64,000 bases of DNA. Source: Boletus sp. NGJ (Eukaryota > Basidiomycota > Agaricomycetes > Boletales > Boletaceae). The notes under the pieces were generated by a model that saw only the letters and a list, made by a program, of their open reading frames with translations, was not told where the DNA came from and did no database searches. The stretch covers positions 372,001 through 436,000 of the forward strand of contig JAGTXK010000229.1 of the NCBI GenBank assembly GCA_019096195.1, in the 5' to 3' direction. The position numbers were made by a program, and so were the translations under genes. Each line of letters opens with the position of its first letter. Position 1 is the first letter of the stretch. Positions 21,738 to 32,485 of the stretch are shown piece by piece.

Positions 21738-23216
21738 ATGCCCGTCCCAACGCGCCCACAGAAACCGCCTGTTGGTGTTCAATCCTACTACCAAGCCAAA
21801 ATTGAAGCTGCCGAACTCTTGATCAACCAAAAGACGCAGAATCTACGTCGTTTGGAGGCCCAGCGGAATGCGCTGAACGCACGAGGTATGTATGATTCCG
21901 CCCCCTTCGTCTTGCCCCCTTTTTGCGCGCGAGCGAGTGACAAACAGGCTTGTAGTGAGGTTGCTTCGGGAAGAGTTGCAGTTGCTTCACGAGCCTGCGA
22001 GTTATGTGGGCGAGGTCGTCAAAGTGATGGGCAAGAAGAAGGTGTTGGTCAAGGTCCAGCCCGAGGGAAAGTACAGTGGGTATCGTGGCTGTTTGGCGGA
22101 CCTCTGAACGCTCACGCTAGGTTTGCAGTTGTCGACTTTGACTCTGACATTGACGTCGCGGCGCTCACGCAGTCACAGCGCGTCGCGCTGCGATCGGACA
22201 GCTACACGATTCACAAGATATTGCCGAACAAGGTGGACCCGCTCGTCTCGCTCATGATGGTAGAAAAGGTGCCCGACAGCACGTACGAGATGGTTGGCGG
22301 GCTGGAAAAGCAAATCAAGGAGATTAAAGAGGTCATCGAGTTGCCGGTGAAGCACCCCGAGTTGTTCGAGGCGCTCGGGATCGCGCAGCCCAAGGGCGTG
22401 CTCCTGTACGGACCGCCTGGGACGGGGAAGACGCTGCTCGCGCGTGCGGTGGCACATCACACGGACTGCAAGTTCATTCGGGTGTCTGGATCGGAGCTGG
22501 TGCAAAAGTACATTGGAGAGGGGAGTCGGATGGTGCGGGAGCTGTTTGTGATGGCTCGGGAGCATGCACCGAGTATTATTTTCATGGACGAGATTGACTC
22601 GATTGGGAGTTCGAGAGGGGAGAGCGGGTCGGGCGGGGGAGATTCGGAGGTGCAGCGGACGATGTTGGAGCTGCTGAACCAGCTGGATGGATTCGAGGCG
22701 ACGAAGAACATCAAGGTCATCATGGCGACGAATCGGATAGGTGAGAGTTGATGCACGCGAGGCGATATAGGTCTGACATGAGAACAGACATTTTGGACTC
22801 GGCGCTGCTACGACCGGGCCGGATTGACCGCAAGATTGAGTTTCCACCGCCAGGGCCTGAGGCGCGGGTGAGCATCCTGCGGATTCACTCACGCAAGGTA
22901 GGCCAAAATTTTCCGTGCTGCGTGATGGTTGTTGCTGATGGGCCGGCGCAGATGTCACTCCAGCGTGGGATTGATCTCAAGGCGCTGGCGGAAAAGATGG
23001 GGCAGTGCTCAGGCGCAGAGGTGCGGGGTATCTGCACCGAGGCGGGTAAGTGTGCTAGTGCGATATTACGACGACCGGGTCTAACGAGAGACAGGTATGT
23101 ATGCGCTGCGAGAGCGACGGCAACATGTTACGCAGGAGGACTTTGAGTTTGCGATTGCCAAGGTGCTGAAGAAACAGCAGGAAGGGAACACGTCGGTGAA
23201 CAAGCTGTTCTCGTAG
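21738..23216 (+). CDS. 26S proteasome regulatory particle AAA-ATPase Rpt6 (PSMC5/Sug1)
   Basis: One of the six AAA-ATPases of the 19S base that unfold substrates and feed them into the 20S core, in nucleus and cytosol. Predicted exons: 21738-21885, 21956-22075, 22129-22740, 22788-22897, 22952-23045, 23095-23216; all introns are GT-AG, 47-70 nt, and the product is 401 aa, close to yeast Rpt6 (405). An N-terminal coiled coil ([12 protein letters not shown]) is followed by the OB-like region ([22 protein letters not shown]), Walker A GPPGTGKT (about residue 184), Walker B IIFMDEID (about 243) and the second region of homology ATNRIDILD...[10 protein letters not shown]. The C-terminal alpha domain ends NKLFS. 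The near-invariant [10 protein letters not shown] and [20 protein letters not shown] blocks place it in Rpt6 rather than the other five Rpts. The frame is intact and transcription is probably constitutive. Confidence 0.96.
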
Positions 23217-23346
23217 ATCCCGAGAAGCGACGGAATGGGGTGACGCGTCGCAGTTGCTGATGTAATCCGGGAATATCCGAGTGTCATAGTTTTTACGCAC
23301 AGCCCCGCGTCGCGTTTCGTTTTCCCCCATTAACTTGTAACGAAAG

Positions 23347-25094
23347 ATGCTCGAGCCATACAGAATAGACGACTTTTTCAATCTCGACGCCTCCCCTTCC
23401 ACCGCAGACGACGCCCTCTTCTCCCTCTTCCTCGAGGACGACTTTACAAAGCTCCCCCACTCGTATGACTTTCCCACTTCCACCTCCCCTGACGACGCCT
23501 CGTCCACCTCCGCATCCCACTCCCCCCTCCCCATGTTTGCCATCGATCCCCAGCTCGTCGGCACTCCTGCCACCTCAAAGGCCTTCTCCGACTTTGGTGA
23601 TGACGACCAGGACTCTGACGACGATCCCCCCCCCGTTTTAAAGCCCAAGCTCTCTCGAAAGGGCACTGTCATGTCCGGTGGCATCAAGAAGGCGCCCCTC
23701 CCAGAGAAGGAGAACAAGGAGGGCAAGTCAAAGAAGGACCTTTCTCCCCTCAAGATCCTCGAACCAGAGGATTGGCGTCCCAGCCCAGAGGAATACAAGA
23801 AAATGTCCAGCAAGGAGAAGCGTCAGCTCCGCAACAAGATCAGCGCACGCAACTTTCGTGTCCGTCGCAAAGGTCCGCCCTCTCCTGGTCTACTCTTCCC
23901 GTCTTATCTCACCCCTTGCGCACAGAATACATCACCACCCTCGAGGGCGACATCGCCGAGCGTGATCGTCTAATCGATGCCATCCGTTCCGAGCTTGGCT
24001 CCTCCAAATCAGAGAACATCGCCCTCCGTCAGGAGATCTCTGCCCTCAAGAAGTGTCTCCTCGAGGGCCGTGCCCTTCCTGACCTCCCTCCGCCCGCCGA
24101 GTTGCCGCCCATTCCCGCGTCCCCTCCCCTGACTCCCTCACCCGCAGCAGCCACATCATCTCTTCCCGTCGTTACCCCAAACACACAAAAGGATCTTCCC
24201 ACGTCTCCCAGGCTCAGCAACCGTGCCTTTTGGGGTGGTCTCGGTGGTATCGGCGTCACTCCCGTGCACGCCACATTCGTCCCTCCTATCGCCGTCCTTG
24301 CTGCAAAGGCTTCTCCAACCCCCTTCTCTAGTGGCAGCCCTATCCTTAAGCCTTCCATCTTTTACGAAGAGACAATTCGCTCTCGCGTCCCCCAGGAGAA
24401 CATCAACCCCGGTCTCAACTCGCCCTCCTACCGTGGCCTCGTCGAGAAAAAGGGCTCTGCAAACATTAACCCTGCACTCACCAACCTCAACTCTACCATC
24501 GGCCATGGCGTCGGCGCATTCGATACCTTTTCTGATCTCAACCCGTTTTCCTTCAAGACCCTCGATACCTATCGTATGCAGCTCTGGGGAAAGATGGCTG
24601 CACAGCAACATGGTCACCAGCTACAGCCACAGCCTCATCTCTACACACAGCCCCACGGCTTGGCCGCCAATCTCAGGCCCCACTTTTTCAATTCGACCAA
24701 CTCGGCCTCCAAAGCCAAGCCGGCTTACCCAACACCGCCAGCCTCTCCAAAGATGCCATCAAAGGAACAAGCCGCTGCTGCTGCTATCGCGAGCCAGACG
24801 CTCTTCAGCAAGCTTGGGAGCGCATTCTGGGAGGCCTTTTCTGGCTCACCCCCCCATGCCTCTGCAACCAAAAACTGGGATGCAGAAAAGGTGCGCAAGG
24901 TGCTCGAAGGCCGCGCGGTCGTCAGAGTCGTCGATATCGATGTCCCTCTTGCCCACGTGCCTTCGCCTGCGCAATCAATATCATCATCTACATCCTCGCA
25001 CACGTCGACGTCCGCAAAGATGGACAAGTGCTCGTGCAATCTAACAGACATTTTGGAAGAGTCGATGCGAAGTCTAACGTTGAACAAGAAATGA
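23347..25094 (+). CDS. bZIP transcription factor
   Basis: Nuclear DNA-binding regulator. Exons 23347-23872 and 23926-25094 give 564 aa. An acidic, Ser-rich N-terminus (residues 1-110) precedes a Lys-rich stretch and a basic region with the bZIP signature N-x7-R (NKISARNFR, about 163-171). The leucine-zipper coil follows (EYITTLEGDIAERDRLIDAI, ENIALRQEISALKKCL, about 176-225). The long C-terminal half is Pro/Ser-rich with Ala and Gln/His runs, typical of an activation region. The 53-nt intron falls exactly between basic region and zipper and has a weak donor (gtccgc); retention would give a protein that ends at 23973 without a zipper. The start lies only 130 bp after the RPT6 stop. The target genes cannot be told from sequence. 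Confidence 0.9.
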
Positions 25095-25539
25095 GCTTGA
25101 ACCGTGCTCACACGACTGTAACGTTCCTTGTAACCCATTTAATTTTTCTTTAGCCTTGATCGGTGTCTCCCCACTCGTTCGCGCTGCATTTCCTTGTCTC
25201 AGAGTACACGTACGTAGACTGAATATTTTGCAATCCTAGTTTCCAGAACGCGCCGCAAGTTGGTGCCTGGTACTGTACACGTGTCTCGCTTTGAAGGTCG
25301 CTGCTACTTACCCTCTTGTCACACATACACACTAGTCCGTCCATACTGTTTTGGAGTTGTACATAGCATGGATTCCCATCAGAAGTGAAATCAGTAGTGA
25401 ATATTAGTATTTCGTTCATATTGTTGTTTGGCAACGGACTTGGAAATAAATAACCCGCTCAAAACACTGATACATCGTTCCGTTTCGTGTCTCGCCCAGG
25501 TTTTGCATCACACTCGTAGCGCGTCGACCGTCGACGACG
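25095..25539. other. intergenic, bZIP gene to ChAPs gene
   Basis: 445 bp containing presumably the 3' end of the bZIP transcript and the promoter of the next gene. No TATA box or known site is clear. Confidence 0.5.
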
Positions 25540-28517
25540 ATGACAGATGCATCGTTCAAGGACATTCCGGAGCTGTTTGAGGTGAGGCATCCAACGTCGG
25601 GCGTGGTGCTAGGGCTCACTCGCCTCTTTTTTGTGTCTTTCCCAGGTCGAAATTGGGGAAGCGTTGACGGCGCGCACCGAAAGTCTATGTACGTCTTTTC
25701 ATCTCGGCCCCAGCGAATGATTACGACGTCCCCCCGCAGCGTCCTTTCGTGAACTTGGTCCGCCGGATCTGTGCCACATAGTCAAGAGTACGGGGAGGAC
25801 TGGACAGCGGGATGTGAGTCCCCCATGTTCGCTTCCCTCGAGGGTGCGCCCTCGGCGAAGACGCCACGGACGCTAACGCCACCATCCAGCTCGGTTCCTT
25901 CCACTTCGTCTCTGGTGTAGATGCCAGCTCCTCTGCCTCCCTCGCCGCCTACATCAACTCGCTCACGTACGCCATCGAAGATAACTCGGCGTGGTTCTCC
26001 AAGGGATCGGTGTGGAAAGTTCGGAACGGGTGTTATTGTTGCTTTAATGCTTTTTCGCGCGTGGACATTCGCGTGGACGTCAAGATTCCGGGTGGGGTGC
26101 ATGCCTATGTGGTTGATCTGCGTGGGGAGCGGTGCGTCTTTCTTTTCCTCTCTTTTTGGTTTGCGTTACATTGTGCTTATCTCCTTGATCCTCATGCTGC
26201 AACGACGACGATCAGACACGAAGCCACTCCGGATATGTGGCAAGAAACCTACGTCTCCGCACTCCTCCGCGCGATTCTTTATTCAGACGATCCGACGTAC
26301 TGGTTGGAGGCGTATCGCAAGTTGGACCCGATTACGTCGGGGGAGGGGGAGGTCAAGTTTTTGCAGGCGGTCGAGGCGTTGTTTATGAAGGGTGTGTCTT
26401 GGACGTTTATCCGTTCACCTGAACACACTCTCACTCTTGCACGTAGGCTGGCAAGTCGGCTCGGATCCCGAGATCCAAGTAGCTACGATCGTCTCAAATC
26501 ACCTCACAGCGGGGGTGCTGAAATATTTCGGTGCGAGCGGACGATATCAGCAAGCCGCCAATCTTTTTGAAAAGTTGGCGGTGAAGGAACCCGAGGTGGC
26601 GTCGCTATTGGCCAAGAGTTATATCGGAATGAGTGCGTTCCCTTCCCGTCCAGTATGCGTGTGTTGACCGCATGACGTGTACGTGCGCACGCAGACGAAG
26701 AAGTCAAGGCGGTCCAAATCATGTCGGCCGCGATGAAACGCACGCCCCACTCCTACACGCTCTTGCACGTCCAGAGCGATTTCCTACGCTCCAAAGGTAG
26801 AGCGGGTTGGGCACTCAAGCTGGCCAAGGAGGCGGTCAATTGCGCGCCGAGCGAGTTTGTGACATGGGAAAAGCTGACAGAGTTGTACATCGACGCCAAG
26901 GATTACGAGTCGGTGCGTCGTCCCTCACACTCTCGTCTCGATCGTTGGGTGACACGTGCGGAAAAGGCACTGCTCACGCTCAACTCGTGTCCCATGTTTA
27001 CGTACAATGGCAAGGATGTACATAGGCCCATTCCGACGTCGCGCGTGCATCTCCCGTTTAAACGCCAGATTAGCGATATCTTACCGGAGAAACAAAAGAC
27101 GGAGGATGACGAGGTATGTTTTTTTTTTTTTCATCGTCCAACACTGTTTTACTGCGCGTGTCGTCGCTTACTTATGACTTACTCTTGCCCGTTGCAATCC
27201 CCACGTCCGTGTCATGTTTAGGCCGACCCCGCCCTCCTTCGCCTCCCAGCACCTGGTCTCCGGGGTACTTGGGCACGCGCCTACTCCCTCCTCACGCGCC
27301 TCGTCTCCGATATTGGATGGGACGAGCTCCTGAAGACCCGGAGTGCAGTGTTTGTCATGGAGGAAGAATACCGTATGCAGAAGTCGCACGCGGATCTGCA
27401 AAGTACGTCAGGGAGTGGGCATGATTTGGGATCTGGATCGCCGGGGGACAGGGATGGGGATGTGGTGATACACGAGGATGGGACGGTGGTGAGAAAGGGG
27501 GTGGTCGAGTCTCCGATGTTGAACACGAGTATGCAAAGTGGGACTGGGGGAGGGATGGCCGACGACGACGCGTCGACGAGGGCGGTGCATAGTCCGCAAC
27601 AGTCGCGGGGGTCCGATGGACAGTTGACCGTCTCGGGGAGCATTCCGATCATTAGAGTGTCGACCGAGTCGGATATCGAGCGGGAGTTGGCGGCGGCTGC
27701 GAATGGGGAGGTGGGTGGGGTTGTGCAAAGTGAGCAGAATGGGGCGGCGGGGAAGGAGAATGGGGAGAATGGGCACGGGCATGAGGTGACGAGTCCGACG
27801 TTGGAGCGGCCTGTGGTAGCAGCTGCGGTGACGGACCAGGAAGCGGCAGAGTCCCCGAGGGCGAGTCAGGATATGTTTTCGTTTACGAACAAGCGGTTGT
27901 GTGAGCGGTGGTTGGATAACCTGTTCATGGTTCTCTACGAGGTACGTCGATCTCCTGCTATGCACTGCGTCAGACTGAACGTACTGCAGGACCTGCGAGT
28001 CTGGACGATCTTTCGCGCTGAAGTCGCCCATTTCAAGACCCAACACGTCGCGTACCGCAAGACGGGTTTGGAATGGGAAATCCTGGGCGATTTGGGCCTG
28101 CGATTGCATCACAAGGAAGAAGCCAAGGAGGCGTATCAGCGGTGTCTCGATACGGCGCGGTACGCGCAAAAGCCGTGGGCGAAGCTGTTGGAGATGTTTG
28201 CCGAGGAGGGTGACATTACGAGGACGATTCAGACGGCGATACGGGTGGCTGCCTATCAGTATGCGGACTATACCGAGATGACGGTGAGTTTTCTTGTGGC
28301 CGTCGGTCGCGTTTTTTTCTTCTGAACCAAACGACGTTGACGCCGACAGTATCCCTCGTTGATCTCCGAGTCGTTTTTCAAACTGGGTCAGATCCACGGA
28401 CACGCCAAGATTTCGTTCACGTTGCTCAGCATGGGGCTTCCGGATCCGGTGCTCAAGATCATGGATGGGTATTTGCAGTATGGCAAGACGTTCAAGGTGG
28501 AGGGGTATGATTTTTGA
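25540..28517 (+). CDS. ChAPs family protein (Chs5-Arf1 binding; Bch1/Bud7-like exomer subunit)
   Basis: Cargo adaptor of the exomer complex, which in yeast binds Chs5 and Arf1 at the trans-Golgi and exports chitin synthase Chs3 and other proteins to the plasma membrane. Predicted exons: 25540-25581, 25646-25688, 25740-25813, 25890-26131, 26216-26391, 26447-26632, 26695-26912, 26967-27113, 27222-27941, 27990-28283, 28350-28517; GT-AG introns of 48-108 nt keep one frame and give 769 aa. Landmarks: FKDIPELFEVEIGEA at the N-terminus, DLCHIVKSTGR, TPDMWQETYVSALLRAI, the TPR-like region (SALLTLNSCPMF), and the C-terminal YPSLISESFFKLGQIHGH...KIMDGYLQYGKTFKVEGYDF. Exon 9 carries a low-complexity acidic/Gly/Ser insertion of more than 100 residues between conserved blocks, longer than in yeast. 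The partner chitin-synthase and Chs5 genes are not in this window. Confidence 0.93.
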
Positions 28518-29031
28518 GGACGAAAAAAGTGCGCGTGTTAGACGGAGCCTTTTCTTTTATTCTCTCTCTCTCTTTCGTTCTTGTTTGATGTGCGGTCGAC
28601 TTTTGTTCGTACGTTTGATATTATGTTTATTTTTCCTTCATCCCGGAGTGATTGTGGTCATCCCTGGATCAGACGCGCCATGTGGCGGTGAGTGACGGGT
28701 CGAAGCGGAATCCGGTTCCGTAGATAAGTCAGTAGGTGTGGCAACAACCCCCTCTGTTGCCACTCGTCCGTTGCAGATTTCACAACGCGACCTCACGGTG
28801 GTCTCTTTTCGGTTTTCACCTACGAAACGAGTCGCTCGAAGGAACAGCTCATCAGACGAGTCCAAAAGGTTCAAGCGATTACGATTGTGAGTCGGACGAA
28901 CCGCTGACATCGTTGACAAGGGACCGTCTCCACGACCTCCTAACCGAGAACGCAACGAGGAACACGATTTAAATAACAAACGAGACAACGACGACTACGA
29001 CAACTACAACTTACTACTTACTACGAGGGCG
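28518..29031. other. intergenic, ChAPs gene to CCDC6-like gene
   Basis: 514 bp. Pyrimidine-rich tracts (about 28550-28590) suit a 3' end or promoter. The leader just before 29032 is rich in acgac/aacta repeats. No gene found. Confidence 0.5.
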
Positions 29032-30411
29032 ATGTCCGATTCCCCCGTCCGTCGGTTCTCCACCGCGAGTCCGACAAATCATTTGAAGCGCGAAGAGACG
29101 TTGATCAATGCGTACGAGGCGGAGGAGGAGCGGATCATCAACGTGTTGTCACGCAAATTGGAGCAGGTACGGATTATCGCTTCTCCTCTTGCCTCTCCAC
29201 TTCTTCTCTCTCTTTTCCTTTTGGATGCGGGGTTCTGAACGACACGTGGTAGCTCCGCGAAGAAAAGATTCAACTCGAGAATGCGCTCGAGGCAGAGAGC
29301 GAGTCGCACGTGAACCGATTGAACCGGGAGTTATGCGCCTTGCGTGCCCAGGCGCATGCGAGTGCGAATGCGACCGGGACCCCCGGGAGCACGACGGCGA
29401 GTGGTGCCTCTTCCCCCGAATCGGCCCGTGCGCCATTTCTAAGCGGTCACGATCCGACGGCGCCGAGTGTCGACGTGATGCTGGAAGCGATGCGGCGAGA
29501 GAACGAGCAGTTGCGAACGCGGCTGGTGGATACGGAGCGGGATTACGTGCGGATTTCGAGGTTGAATGATATTTATCGGGAAGAGCTGTTGGAGTTGCGA
29601 AGGCGGGTGAGTCCGGGGGTCGTCGTTGTTTTCTTGGTTGGGGTTGTTGCTGACTGCAAACACGAACTAGCTCGGGTTGTCAGTGGACAATCTGGTGGGG
29701 TTGACGCATTTCGATCCGTTTTCTCAGCCGACGCATCGGCGGTCGTCGACGTCTGGGATTTCGTCGCCGAGTACGTCGGTGGTGTATTCGTCTGCCCGAC
29801 CGATGACACACGCGGTGCCTATTCCCTCGCACGGGGTGCCGATTCCACGACCGTCGTCGTCGATCCACCGACCGCAGCAGAGCACGTCGGAAACGACGAC
29901 CCCGCTCTCGCACTCACCCTCGTCGACGGAATCGCCGTTCCCGTTCTCGCCGGTGCTCTCTGCGCATGCACCAGCTGGGAGCAGCGTGTTGAGCAATGGG
30001 ACGCACATGACGACGCCGCCGTCGTCATCGTCTGTGCAGTCGGGCGTGCTGGTGCCGGGTGGGGGTGTGTATGGGGGGCATATGCATGCTTTGACGTATC
30101 CGAGTGTGCCGCCGCCGTCGTTGTCGTCGTCGTATGGGTCGCCTGTGGTGTCGTATTTTCCGCAGAGGGAGACGTCGCCTGGGGAGGGGTTGAGTCGGCG
30201 GGGGTCAGGGGCGCGTGGGCGGGGTGGGGTGGAGATGGGGACGGGGTGGCATAATGGAAGGAGTGGGAGTCGGAGGGACAGTGTGGACCGTGGGGGGAGG
30301 ATTGCGGAGACGGGGACGTTGGTGCGGAGGTCGAGGTCGAGGGGTGTGGGGTCGACGAGGCATGCGCAGGTGTCGTCTGGAGAGAGCGGGAGTGCTAGTG
30401 AGGGTCGGTGA
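29032..30411 (+). CDS. CCDC6-like (DUF2046-type) coiled-coil protein
   Basis: Exons 29032-29166, 29253-29606, 29671-30411; the product is 409 aa. Residues about 20-160 are a long coiled coil whose motifs EEERIINVLSRKLEQ, LREEKIQLENALE and VNRLNREL match the repeats of animal CCDC6 (EEEF.[27 protein letters not shown]). A second coil (RRENEQLRTRLVDTERDYV...YREELLELRRR) precedes a Ser/Pro/Gly/Arg-rich disordered tail of about 245 residues. Family function in fungi is little known; CCDC6 in animals is a phosphatase-linked checkpoint scaffold. The assignment to that family is by motif recall. The tail frame is long and open but strongly GC-biased. Confidence 0.8.
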
Positions 30412-30530
30412 ATGTTTGTCGGTCATGTCAACTTTTCAAAATTCATGTCTTGTTCCGCAGACAGGGGCGTGAGTCGAACCATATGAAACGACACAGCCAC
30501 CAAATGAATCATCCTGTGATTCGAGACCGG

Positions 30531-30550
30531 AAAAAAAAAAAAAAAAAAAA
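30531..30550. repeat. A20 homopolymer
   Basis: Twenty consecutive A in the intergenic region between the CCDC6-like and small heat-shock genes, about 255 bp before the latter's start codon. A nucleosome-excluding poly(dA) role in the promoter is possible. Confidence 0.8.
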
Positions 30551-30745
30551 CACCAGATGAATTCTACTACTACGAAACAAGTTCTGTGTACGCTAAACAA
30601 GGGGACGATGGGAGGACAATGGGATGAAGGGCGGGAGTTGAGGTGGCGTTAGCGTTTCAGGGTCGCTCATAATACCGACGGTTGCTACCAAATCCGGATC
30701 CGAGCGCTTGCTCGGCGAGTCACGAGATGCGGACGCGCGGCGGGC

Positions 30746-30751
30746 TATAAA
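30746..30751 (+). promoter_or_regulatory. TATA box of the small heat-shock protein gene
   Basis: TATAAA in a GC-rich setting (ggcgggctataaagcggc), 60 bp upstream of the start codon at 30806. It is the clearest TATA box among the host genes here, consistent with an inducible stress gene. No convincing array of heat-shock elements was found. Confidence 0.6.
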
Positions 30752-30805
30752 GCGGCCCAACGCGACAATCACAACCCCAGATCCCCCCCTTTTGTTTTTT
30801 TTTCC

Positions 30806-32049
30806 ATGTCGTATCAATACCCACACATTCCTGGGCACTCTTCAATGCCTGCAACACCTCAGACACCATATCGTTGGGATGACGGTGACCTACATCAACA
30901 TCAACAGCAGCAGCAGCAGCAGCAGCAACAGCATCTTGAGCAGCAGGTTCTACAGCACCCACTTCAGCATCAGCCAGAGCAAAATCAAGACGTATATGTC
31001 CCTACGTCCTCAACGACCGCTGTGCAACTTCAAGAACACGCCCCAATTGTGCCTAGCCAGGACCCCAGACGTTCTGGTTCTGGTCACGTCGTTGAGGGTG
31101 ATGAGCTGCGACCGCGTTTACAACATGTGTCTGCGCCAACCCTCTTGAAGCCTGAGCACATGAGACCACCCATGATTGATACCCATCGTGCGTATCATGT
31201 CGGAACCAGTGCTAGCCCTCCTTCGGGTCCACCGTCTGCCGGCCCTAGTGGCGCATTTCACGGTGCGGTTGGCCCCATGCGTGCGCGCATATCCCCTGTG
31301 CATACGGATCCTCGCGCTGCGGCGCATCCGTATCGGCGTCCCCAGAGTGCTGCGGGGGTGGTAATCGCAAGATCGAGAAGAGAGCCTGAAGTCTTCCAGA
31401 GTGTGAGATCTTCAAGACATGCCTCGTCTTCCGGCGCGCCCATCCTAGCCCCGCTCTCAGCAACAGCAACAGCAACGTCTACGACGACGACGACAACAAT
31501 TATACCAAGGGGATTCCCCGCCGCTGCAAAGATGATGTCGACGACCAAGTACGTTTTGTTTACTTGGTGGCGAGGCTTGCTCATGTGGTCCCGCCAGAGG
31601 ATTGATCAATCCGGTTTATTCGTCGACCGGCGTCCACGTTGCGATTCGTACGGACCTACATTTCAATAGCGAAACAAGCGTCTTGACTGCACTGTGTGAA
31701 CTCCCTGGTCGATCCAAGAGCGACGTTACCGTCGTCCTCTCGACCAATGCCATGAATCGGGTAAAGCAACTCGTCGTCACAGCCAAATCCCCTCCAGACC
31801 TTGCGGACGATGGATATGTTGTGAGAGAACGTAAATCGGGCACCGTATCGCGCACGTTTGTCGTGCCGAGCGTAACAACAGTGCGTTTGTCCTTGTATTT
31901 GTTCTCAGCATGTTGGTACATGTCACGGATGCTTTGTGTTGCAGCCCAACAACGTCACTGTTGAGATGCGAGACGGCTTGCTTTCCTTGCAAATCCAGTG
32001 TCCGCCACCCTCTCCAGACGACGATTCCCAAGAGATTGTGATACGCTGA
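30806..32049 (+). CDS. small heat-shock protein (alpha-crystallin/Hsp20 domain) with Gln-rich N-terminal extension
   Basis: ATP-independent chaperone that holds unfolding proteins, normally as cytosolic oligomers. Exons 30806-31548, 31598-31880, 31945-32049; the product is 376 aa. The C-terminal third (about residues 255-370) is an alpha-crystallin-type beta sandwich: VHVAIRTDLHFN, ALCELPG, a QLVVTAKS strand, GYVVRERKSGTVSRTFVVP, then NVTVEMRDGLLSLQIQCP. The ~245-residue N-terminal arm is unusual for fungal sHsps (most are 150-220 aa in total). It holds a polyglutamine run from a CAG/CAA tract (about 30897-30932), further Gln/His and Pro stretches, and a Thr/Ala run. The first intron acceptor at 31597 (cag) was chosen because it alone keeps the frame. 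Confidence 0.85.
30897..30932 (+). repeat. CAG/CAA trinucleotide tract coding polyglutamine
   Basis: Run of cag/caa codons inside the first exon of the small heat-shock gene. It is a likely length-variable microsatellite. Confidence 0.85.
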
Positions 32050-32485
32050 GTGATTGGTAGACTCCGCATCGTCTGACTTGACCGCAAGTGCTCCTGTCCC
32101 ACTTAGTCTCGCGTGGATACTTGTCCGTTTCGCTTCATGTCACCATTCACTGACCGACCTCTCCCTCTCTGTTTAGCTTTCTGCCGTTTGGAAAATGTCT
32201 TATATATCCCAACGGCGCACATCTCGCCAACATACTCTGTCGCTCTGTGTACCCTGATCGCAATCTCGCAACATGCTCTCTCCGTTTTCGTTTCCTTTAC
32301 TATACCTAGGCTGATACCATTATATTGACGCGGACTTTTTTTTAGTTTTCCGTGTAGCAACAATCTCTAGACTACAGCTGCTCTTGTTGTTTTATACCTA
32401 ACCAATATATACGCACATACACGTCATGTCAAAACGTGTCAGACTCGTAATGTTTGCATTTCGATCGACATTTAAACTATAACCT
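32050..32485. other. intergenic, nothing recognised
   Basis: 3' region of the small heat-shock gene and AT-rich spacer. Confidence 0.4.

Noticed and set aside
22173-22958. A 261-codon minus-strand frame opposite RPT6
   Set aside because: Antisense shadow of the conserved ATPase exons.
23873-23925. HAC1-type unconventional (Ire1) intron in the bZIP gene
   Set aside because: The borders are GT...AG and lack the CNG/CNGN loop motifs cut by Ire1. The long protein also does not resemble HAC1/Cib1.
27408-28403. A 331-codon minus-strand frame opposite the ChAPs gene
   Set aside because: Antisense shadow of a GC-rich exon; Arg/His/Leu-rich with no domain.
29310-30254. A 314-codon + strand frame overlapping the CCDC6-like gene
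   Set aside because: It is a GC-driven shadow in another frame. The spliced model in the annotated frame has family motifs and clean splice sites.
30456-30530. tRNA-like B-box (GGTTCGACTC on the minus strand)
   Set aside because: The flanking bases do not form a T stem, and no acceptor stem or anticodon arm could be found.
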